The position numbers and the translations under genes were made by a program. A stretch of 64,000 nt of DNA from Paraphoma chrysanthemicola (lineage: Eukaryota; Ascomycota; Dothideomycetes; Pleosporales; Phaeosphaeriaceae): contig JAGMWG010000004.1 in assembly GCA_020744225.1 (NCBI GenBank), positions 620,001 through 684,000 on the forward strand. Reading direction: 5' to 3'. Below, one piece after another: positions 55,511-64,000 of this stretch (position 1 is its first letter; the number at the start of each line of letters is the position of its first letter). The notes under the pieces are model-generated. The model had not been told where the DNA came from. It did no database searches and worked only from the letters and a program-made list of their open reading frames with translations.

Positions 55511-57477
55511 CGTAACAATCGTGGAAAGCAGCCAAAAGATAGAAAACGACCTGCTCGTTGAGGGTTAACAGAAATCTACGCTTCACGTTCCTCCAGTCCG
55601 CATCGGTCCACCATGCACCAATTTGCGGGGTCAACATTGCGCCCGCTGATAAGACTACAAGTGTAAGCCACATATCATCCCACGCCGGTGAGCATTAGCA
55701 CTACAAATCTCGGATGGAGCACTAGCTCTTTCACGTTAAATGTGTGGCCATGACCGAAATTGCTTCAAAGGTTGATCCGTACATGTCGTCTCAAGATACA
55801 GATTCTCGCCGTTTCGAGAGTGCACCAGCCCAAAATTCCCGCCCAACGAATCGTTGTTGCACACATCTGCCAACGCAGTGGCCGTGGATCCTAGAACATG
55901 CTATCGAGCTGTTGCTCGACGCTGTGTCGCCGTAGATTTTGCAGTTACATTTTAGTCTTTCTAGCCCACTAGGAGTGTCACAAGCTCTAGCCTCTGCGAC
56001 TCTGAATCTGTCAGGCGGCATAAAAAGGTCTTTACTGTGTACAGACTGTTCCTCATGATGGACAGATTGAAAATGTTCGCCAACGCTCACAATCGCCCTC
56101 CGTGTTCAAGCAAGAGCCTTTTCGAGACCCTTCCACAACACGGTGGAGGCCGAGGACAGGCTTGAAGGATCATGAGGCGCCGCAGGCGTGTCGAGTCTTC
56201 ATATGCCTGGAGGTCTCGTGAGCGGCACCGCCGTCTTGAGACCACACCGAGCTAGAATTTTCGGCAATACTCGAGCATATGCGTGGCGGACGCCGAACTC
56301 TTGGTGAACACGCTGTGCATTGCGCCGATCGTCCTAGGGCACTGTCGCGACGGTCCCGCGCTGAGGTAGCGACACGCTGTTCGACTCAAGCGATACGGGC
56401 CCCATCGAGAAGAGTCTGACATTGCTCCATCCACATGGCATGATGCCGCAGCTGAGGTAGGCTCTAATTTCTGCTGCCCCGCAATGCTGGCCGTCGCTGT
56501 CGGAGGCAAAGCGACGCAAATGGCTGATTGGGCCTGCGTAGCTTCCGGAGCCTCCTTGGAGGTCCACTGGACAGGTAAGATGAAACGAGACTGACTGGCG
56601 TTGGCAGCTGCGCTCAGTGGAGGATTCTTTCAGCACGATAGGCGTCTTGTTTCTGTTCAGCACCAAGTACGCAGTGTGCACGGAACTCGCGATTGGCCAG
56701 GACGCGACCGCGCTAGGCAAACCCTGGCAGGGGCGAACTTGAACGACGTCCATCCACAACGCAGCATCGCTTCGTCCTCACACACGGCGACCCGGTAAGT
56801 GTAATGAGCTATGGCGGGCAGCGCGAAGGTGAGGGAAATGTGTGTACGAAGACGTGACGACCGGCTGGTAGACCCGCGACGGCGTTCTGGGCTAGAATTG
56901 TTCTTCTGTTGTTCTTCGTCATCCTTCTTTCCTAGGTACTCGGTGGGCGTATCGTGCCTTCCTGCTTCAACACGCCTTTCCCCGCATGCATCGTTGCTCC
57001 GTCTGTCCTTCTTCGCGGGGCCAACCTTACTTCTTCCTCTTCTCCTTCTATCGTATTTAATCGTAATCACCTACCACCCTGCCTCATCGCATATGACCGT
57101 GTCCTCCATTCGTGAGTTGGGTCTTCAGCCGGAACGATTATAGCAGGAAACCCGCTCTCCACTCTCTCAGATCAAGATCCTTATGTCATGACGCTACAGG
57201 TAAAAGCAATATCTGTGACAGGAAATTGAAGAGGTCTCTGCTTCAGAACAACTGAGTCTGTGGTCGACCGTGCATTCGGTGGGACGACAAGCCGACAATT
57301 CTATCTCCTGCCACTTGGGCTGATCAGCTTCAACGGTCTATCTTCCATGGCTCCAGTGTCGCAATGTATCTGGTAAAGACAACATCAAATCGAGCCACGA
57401 TCCAATCAGCGGGCGCGTCATATACATACCGGTAGTTTGGCAGCGGTGAGAAGGCGGCAGAAAGGAAGGTTGCTACG
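55511..57477. other. Long intergenic region between divergent genes
   Basis: About 1.97 kb between the urease start and the start of the large Ser/Pro-rich gene. A minus-strand frame near 55449-55673 is not in phase with urease and shows no domain. Other short frames are likewise unsupported. It should contain both promoters; CATATACATACC near 57420 is close to the second gene. Confidence 0.5.
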
Positions 57478-60400
57478 ATGGCAACCTACGACCCGTACTC
57501 GCGTTCACCGCGGTTTCACGCCCACGATGTTGCGCCTATTACGCCAGTCCATTCTCCACATCACTCAGTGACCTCGTCAATCTCCACCCGCACCCCCGTT
57601 CACACCCTTTCGATTCACGAGTATCGCAAGCAGCAGAACACGTCGAGCTCACAAACGGAAACTCCCGCTGGCAAGACCTTGCGACGGAAAACGGCTGCAC
57701 CATTGCTTAACGGTTTTGACCGCACTCCCGCCCTCCCACGTGCGGCTCACTCGAGCGCCCAGCTGCCGCCTCGGCCCTTGCAGTCTTCCCAGTCTGCTCA
57801 CCAGCTTTTCTCACAACGACCACATTCTCATTATCACTTGCTCTCAGATCAAGGATTCCGGTCGCAGTCGGCTGAGCCTCGGGCGCAAGGCGGAAGTATA
57901 TCGAGTATATCCACAATAACATCAACTGGGAGGGTGCGCCACTTCAACACAAGAAAGAGGCTCCCAAAGCCACAAACTGTTACGAATTTCCTACCTTTGC
58001 CGTCCAATATCGCCACCACGAAAGCCAGGAAACCGAGCCACTCTCAATTTCCGCCGACCACCGATTTCTCAACAGAGAGCTCGCTCTCGAGTGACGTACG
58101 AACAGCCCGCACAGCCTCTACATTCTCCTTGTCACGATTTCCACAACCCCCTCACTGGGCAGAAGCTTCCCCATCCCCAGCGCAGACCGACAATGATCCA
58201 TTGCGCATAAAATCGCGTAGCTTTGCGGCAGCAGCACCCGCAACGCCGCCAGCAACACCCGCGACAATACACTACCGTGGCGCGTCTTTTGATCTTCTCA
58301 ACCCCCACGAATCACTGCTGTTTCACGACATCGTCACTCCATCAAAGGAATTTGGTTCGAGCGAGTTCTTGATTGCGCATATATCTGAGGATCCGCTCGC
58401 GACTTCTGCAGAGGTAAGCAGTCCTAGCGTGCGTTACATTTCACACCTGATCCACCGCAGATGGCGCCCAAGCGCGCATTGTATGGTGACCTCAACGCCG
58501 CGCACGCAGGCATTATGCGACGCGCGGACGACTCCTTCAGCACTTCGAATCTTGACCTGCCTCTGCCACCCACTCCGGCGGCTGTAAGCCCTACCTCATC
58601 TTCATATACTTCGCCACTTTATAGCCCCGAATCGAACTTTGCGCCTTCCCCGCTAGCCGTCAAGAAAACTCCAGCTGATTCCCGATTTTCGCTCAAGCAG
58701 CTAACTCGCACATTAACGAAAAGACTGGTCAGAGACGCTGAGGCTCAACACGGGGAAGAGCTGCAAGAGTTGAGTGATGTAGACGGGCCACAGGCATGGG
58801 ACTGGAGAGAGAATCTTAACGCTCAAACGCCGAAGGAAGTACAAATCGCCCCACCAAGATCAATTTATTTGCCAGTGAGCCCGGCGTCACCGGTCACCCC
58901 TACCACTCCGATGTCCCCACAGGATCGTCCATTCGAGCAAGATGCCTATGACGAAACTGAACTTCCACGGAAGTACCCGCTGTATCGATATGGATCAGCA
59001 CCCTTGACATCGTTGATACCAGATGATCCTTCGACTCAAGTAGGACGTGTGGATAATACGCATGTGTCGGTCTCTGAGGGATTTCTCGACTCCCGACCGT
59101 ACTACGATGATCTGGATTCAATCTATCCCAGCTCTTCCATATATACTAGCGACGCTCGGCGTGCGTCGAACTATCAGCAGAGCGTCGCTAGTGCGCGCCA
59201 AAGCAACCCTTTTGTCCGCTACAGTGCGATAGGATCGAGTAGCTTTGCGAACAGCTATGATAATCAGGATAGCCTGTATGAGTTTAGTGCTCCCACCAAC
59301 CGGAAGTTAACCCACTTCTCTGGAGACACGACCGAGCGCTCAGGCAACAAAGATAAGATGGACACAATCAGTAAGATCATTGATCAGTACGATCCTGCTG
59401 TGGGGATTTCTAGCACGATGTCAGCACATAGCGGCGATGTGCCTGATCTTCATCGTCTATCGGTATCTCGTATGAAACCCGACGGAGCTGTTCTGCCACG
59501 TGAACACAGTAGGACTTTTGAGGCGAGTAGGGATCTGGGCCAATTCGAGTTTGATTTGCGGCACGATACGAAGAAAGCACAGAACGGCGAGGCATTTGCG
59601 CATAAACCATCGTTGAAGAGGAGAAAGTCCAAGATAACCGGGGACGCGAGTGTGCCTCCCAGTGCACCAGCACCGTTGGCCCCAGCATTCGAGTACCGCG
59701 ATGTACCTTTCGCAATACCACAACCAGAAACATCTGAGATGTTTTCAAACAGGTCATCCTCATATGGTGATACACGAAACCTACTGCAACTCCCACAAGG
59801 AAATGCCTCAATCGCACCGATTCCTGGACAAGGTCTACCATCGTCGTCGTCTTATTCTCAGCCAGACGGCAATTTGCTTCATCCAACTTCATCATACTCC
59901 CCAATGCCGGACTCACCTAGTGTGCACACGCCTCAGGAAGCGCTCGATGAAGCCGAGGAAATATTCAACGGCGCAACGGAAGGGCAGCAACACAGCGAAC
60001 AAGACATCCCAGCAATGTGGGCAAGAAGAAGTTCAGGTAGCTTACTTTTTAACAGGAGGGCAACTAGTCAATCTGAGATGCATCGTCAGCCTTCTGATAC
60101 TCTTGATAGGGAGCGGCGGATAGCGGGAGGAGGCAACGAGGCTGACTGGGAGTCGATTGGAGGACTAAGCCACGGTGTCCGCAATTCCCTGAATAGTCAT
60201 GCAGTCCGAGACTCGTTCGACAGTGTTGCAGACTACAGCAGTAGCGAAGGTACCAGGAACAGCCTTGGTCTGAACTCGAACGGCTCGATGCCATCTTGGA
60301 CAGGACACAACCATTCTCAGGGGCCCTCGATATACAGCCATCCTAGCCCTCTTCTGGCTCATCGCAATCCTTTCAGCTCATCCCCTCCGCAATTACGATC

Positions 60401-61649
60401 GCCAACAAGACTTCGTACTGCTCCGCCTTCTTCAAATCCACCCTTGGGCATTGCTCCGCGGGAGTCTGCAACAGTACCAGCTTTCGGTTTGTTCAACCAT
60501 CGTGACGATGCGCTAGGTCGAGACGCAGTAGAGCAACCTTTCGCCCTCGCGCCCTGGGCCGATCCTTATGCTTTCAGCGATAAAGAAACACTTGAGCTGC
60601 TTGCTTCTGGACCTAATGATAAGATCATATTCGATGAGAAGCACGAGCATTCGGAACATGTAAGGGGCAGAGCATATCATGGCCAAGGTGAGGAGATTGT
60701 ACCCGTTACCGGCTCTCCCACAACTGCGCTCAAGGACTCTATTGCACTTGAACGTGAGAACACTTTCGAAAAGTTGAGTATCGTTGGACCCAAAGGCAAC
60801 CTTACCGGCACTCCTCGAGGTACTGGCATGCACGAGACCGGAAGTAGCGTTGCAGACACTAGCAGCCCCGGGGTAGTGCTGACTTCAAGCATCGCTCGTG
60901 GTAGCATTCGCTCGAACGACCACCTCGGCTTCTATGCCTCTCCGTATCCAGCAACCAGTAGCGTCACTCGAATCCAACAGTCGCCAGCACCGCCCGAGCA
61001 AGAGTACGATAGGACACCTTCTCAGGTCACTCTCTTTCCGAGATCGGCAGACTTGGGAACCGCCGTAGAAACGTCTCCAGCACCTAGACCGAGTCGCCGC
61101 CCATCCCTGCATTGTTCTACCAATATCCAACGGTCTCAGCGACGGGTGAGTCGAACGGCAGTACCCGGGCAGACAAAGCTTAGAGAAATGATACTCTCAC
61201 CCGAGGCCGCTCGAAAAACACTTTCCAGTGCGGACACCAGTTTCTCTCGCTTCATAGGAGGCAGTGAGCGTCCATCAATGAGCGATACAATTACGCCGCT
61301 ACGACCGAATCTGAGCGTTGGTACTATTCCTGCGGCTCGGACGCTCATTGCACATCAATATTCGCCCCATCTCCTGTGCCCCGAGCGCGCAGCCAATCCA
61401 GAAGATGAAGAACGCCGGCGCAAGCTGTCATGGGCTATCTTGGCCGTCTTTTGCCTCCTACCACCATGTATGATTCTTTTCCGGGTATGGGGCGATACCA
61501 TCATGATATCACTCACGAAGGGGCGTCTGGGTCATTGCACAGATAAATCGAAGAAGGTAGCACTGATCGCTGGCATCAGTGTCAATATTGGAGTTGCAAT
61601 GGCTATTGTCGTGCCCATTGTAATAGCTCACGCGCTCGGTGCGGCGTAA
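57478..61649 (+). CDS. Large Ser/Pro-rich protein with two C-terminal membrane segments
   Basis: Exons are 57478-58413 and 58461-61649 (4125 nt, 1374 aa). The 47-nt intron (GTAAGC...CCGCAG) keeps the phase. Almost the whole protein is low-complexity Ser/Pro/Thr-rich with scattered basic clusters (SLKRRKSK, RRRKLSW). Near the C-terminus are two hydrophobic stretches, WAILAVFCLLPPCMILF and VALIAGISVNIGVAMAIVV continuing into PIVIAHAL. They are separated by a short loop, giving a hairpin anchor with a long N-terminal domain on one side. I do not recognise the family. Dense Ser/Thr-Pro sites suggest regulation by phosphorylation (inference). Confidence 0.82.
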
Positions 61650-62472
61650 AGGGCTAAGGCACTGGTGCGTAAGTGGAATAGTATTTTCTCGCATTAGTGT
61701 GTGTATGTGTTGACAGTTCCAGGCAATGCACTCGTCTCCTACAACATCATACTGCTCCTACCGTACGGGTCATTCGCCAGGGCAGCCTTGCGAAACCTGG
61801 CCGCGTCCGCGATGCTTCTTGCCTACCTGGGCCTCTATTAAGTTCGTTTATGTCGTTTTTCTGCTGCTTAGCATCAAGTGGCGTTGGTTTGCTATACGTA
61901 GCCATCATGACGGCTAGTCTTGTATGTTAGGGCGTTCCTTTGGGTTGCATGACGGGAGATGAGCGGCATACTGGCCAAAAGAATCCAACAGCAGGCACGG
62001 CGTTTCGAGCCGATGCAGCTGCATTGATAGTATTTACCGACGAGGACGAGCACTATTGGCATGCGGTGAGAATCCGGGATTCTGCCAATCTCGCTGTAGC
62101 TCTGCAAAGCTGAAGGCTCAAAATGCCATTTAATTACGTGCCTTGTGCACCAGAAGCTGTAGTGCTGCCCTTTGCGACGATGATACGAAGAGAAGGCTCG
62201 AAATGTAACATGGCCAGTATTGATATTTCTATCTTGAGGCGATCGACCGGACATGCGTCTCGTGTATGGCCGCATGGGGCAAGTAGGACCAGATAGTGTT
62301 CTAATTATACCACGTAGCGCGGGGAGACTAGGGAGCGGCAACGGTGCGCGGAGGCTGAAGGATCGACGGGGGTGGGTGTGTAAGTGGCGTGCGTGCATAA
62401 GTGTCGATGTCGCACGCACACCGGTAACACTGCAATTGAAGCGCTGCCCGCGAAACACTGCACACTGCTGTC
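61650..62472. other. Intergenic region upstream of the Maf gene
   Basis: 823 bp between plus-strand genes. Frames on both strands lack recognisable products. It should contain the terminator of the upstream gene and the Maf-gene promoter. Confidence 0.5.
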
Positions 62473-63346
62473 ATGTCGAAAGTACCTCTCGAGCCTCCGC
62501 CTCCGTACAGCGACGCGCCGACGGCTCCGCTCGCACACAGCAGATCTGCTTCGGGAACCCCAGGAGCGCGGCGAGCACCGCCCGGCCCGCCGCCGCCGCT
62601 GAATGTGCTGTCCTTGAACACGCTGCGGCGACAGCGCGTAGTGCTCGCGTCGGCCTCGCCACGGCGGAGACAGCTCCTCGCGCAGGTCAGCGTCGCGGGC
62701 TTCTCGCGACACTCTGGTCGCTGACTGCGCACAGCTTGGCCTGACCAACATCGACGTCTGCCCCTCCAAGTTCGCCGAGGACCTGTCCCACGAGCTAGGC
62801 GCGCTGAACTATGTCCTCGAGACGGCCTCGGCCAAGGCGCAGGATGTCTACCGCCGCGAGATTGACAACACGGAGCGCGGCGAGCCCGCCATCATCATTG
62901 CCGCAGACACCATCATCGTCAGCCACAACGGCCGCATCCTCGAAAAGCCCAAGGGCGAGGTCGACCACATCAACATGCTCAAGATGTTGCGTGACCAGAA
63001 GGAGCACAAGGTTATGACGGCTATTGCTGTGATGCGCCCGCTGGAGAGCGCCGTCGACCCGGGCTACAAGATGGAAACGCACGTCGAGGAGACGACGGTC
63101 AAGTTCGACGCTGCAGTCACCGACGACCTGATACTGGCCTATGTGCGCACCCGCGACGGTAACGACAAGGCCGGCGGCTACGGCATCCAGACGGCCGGCT
63201 CCATCCTCATCGAACGCATCGAAGGCTCCTATGACAACGTTGTCGGCCTACCGTTGCGCTCCACACTTCGTCTGATTGAGAAAGTCATGGAGCCCGAGGA
63301 GACTGTCGACGGTGGACTCTTCGTCGAGAGCGAGGATGACGACTGA
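62473..63346 (+). CDS. Maf-type nucleotide pyrophosphatase
   Basis: Exons are 62473-62685 and 62735-63346 (825 nt, 274 aa). The 49-nt intron starts GTCAGC and ends GCACAG with a CTGAC branch site. A Pro-rich N-terminal extension of about 45 residues precedes the Maf signature RVVLASASPRRRQLL. The conserved AADTIIV motif (catalytic Asp), KPKGEVDHINMLKML and GGYGIQTAGSILIERIEGSY follow, all diagnostic for Maf proteins. The family hydrolyses non-canonical or modified nucleoside triphosphates (dTTP, UTP, m5UTP or related) to monophosphates as house-cleaning enzymes. The exact substrate cannot be read from sequence. Confidence 0.92.
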
Positions 63347-64000
63347 ACCGCCCACCGCCACGAGACCGGTACACAACCTCAGCGATATCACTGGTGCTCA
63401 GACCAAAGCTCAAGCTCAAGAAGTAGGCAGCGTTCATGTCATTCTGTGCTGATCAGTCCGCCGAGGAACGTGTCGGCGTGGCCTCGCACAGCCCTACCAC
63501 AGCAAGCTGGCCACTACAAGTATGCTAGCCGATGCAGTCTGCATAGTGGAGGTATGCAGGGTTCCCAGGACATCTAGGTATGAAGGACAATTGGCTTCAA
63601 TGCATGCTGAGTCTACACCGACAAATGAACAATGTCATGTCCGTAAACTCCGTGAGACTTGCAACGCTGGCGGCTGATAGATCGCCCGTACAGCCTTGTA
63701 TTCTTCTGACCCAAGAGCACAAGCCTCTACCAGCGTCAGAATTTTTGTCAGAAATCCACTCGTGTCTACTTTAATGTTTACGCAGCATCCCCCACTTGCC
63801 TCGGCTCACCAGGATAGTGAGGGGACTATCTGGCCGCCGCTTACCGAATGCGTCTCTATTCCGGCACTGCCTTCGTCATTTAGTCAGCCGACTGCTATGA
63901 GCTGTGTAGAAACTTCGATCTCGAGCTGCAGCCTGGCACGGTGGAATTTAACTGCCCGAGGCATGCGTGTGGGGTGGAATGTCTCGCCGCTTTCCGCCGG
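63347..64000. other. Terminal intergenic stretch
   Basis: 654 bp after the Maf stop. No frame with a recognisable product is seen, and no partial gene can be defined at the window edge. Confidence 0.45.

Noticed and set aside
55449..55673. Minus-strand 74-aa frame upstream of urease
   Set aside because: Not in the urease frame. Urease starts at the ATG at 55510, with MQLCPKE joined to LDKLVISQLG by splicing.
16442..64000. Secondary metabolite cluster around SCD1
   Set aside because: Neighbouring genes are an RNA-binding protein and a transcription factor of unrelated type. No polyketide synthase or reductase is present in the window.
1..64000. tRNA, rRNA or other structured RNA genes
   Set aside because: No cloverleaf, B-box pair or rRNA-like stretch was recognised by eye. 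A dedicated covariance search would be needed to exclude small ones.

Overview
The window is nuclear DNA of a filamentous ascomycete, most likely a Dothideomycete such as a member of the Pleosporales (inference). Reasons: introns are 43-60 nt with CTAAC/CTGAC branch sites; the gene set includes cutinase, scytalone dehydratase, an AbaA-type TEA factor, a homeobox-C2H2 factor and a fused fungal urease; and the DNA is split into very AT-rich blocks that look mutated by RIP (repeat-induced point mutation) and ordinary gene-rich DNA.

Region A (1-8639 and 14823 to about 15850) is AT-rich relic DNA. A Copia polyprotein can be read almost in one frame at about 690-5140, broken by stops where Gln and Trp codons stood. 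The 3' part of a chromodomain-bearing Gypsy pol (RNase H, integrase, chromodomain) follows at about 6280-7960. CA and TG dinucleotides are strongly depleted.

Region B (8640-14822) is the most remarkable part: a complete, un-RIPed hAT DNA transposon inserted into the AT-rich block. It has an 8-bp target duplication (CTACTAAT), 17-bp terminal inverted repeats with one mismatch, and G-rich subterminal repeats. Besides an intact 841-aa BED/hAT transposase it carries two cargo genes transcribed away from each other: a 260-aa histone H3 variant with a long acidic, then basic, N-terminal extension, and a 371-aa protein of unknown family with an acidic C-terminus. In the H3 variant the usual K9 context is altered and K79 is replaced by glycine, while the positions of K4, K14, K18, K23, K27, K36, K56 and K64 keep lysine. 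Twelve paired TTATCACA-type sites, each pair with half-sites starting exactly 13 bp apart, lie in 7 of the element's 8 introns and at its gene boundaries. A transposon that supplies its own histone, a possible partner protein and a dispersed set of binding sites looks like a chromatin-control system. That functional reading is inference.

Region C (about 15850-64000) is conventional gene-dense host DNA. In order: secreted cutinase, UNC93-like transporter, hybrid histidine kinase, NIT3-type amidase, HMG-box protein, a protein with four dsRBD-like units, AbaA-like TEA regulator, MRD1, LC8 dynein light chain, zinc-ribbon protein, a SIM-containing unknown gene with a possible frameshift, an RRM protein of the Nam8/Csx1 type, scytalone dehydratase (DHN melanin), homeobox-C2H2 factor, urease, a large Ser/Pro-rich membrane-anchored protein and a Maf-type nucleotide pyrophosphatase. 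Neighbours do not form an obvious biosynthetic cluster. Several pairs (kinase/NIT3, MRD1/dynein light chain) are divergent and share short promoters. Exon boundaries were worked out by hand from frame continuity and splice signals.
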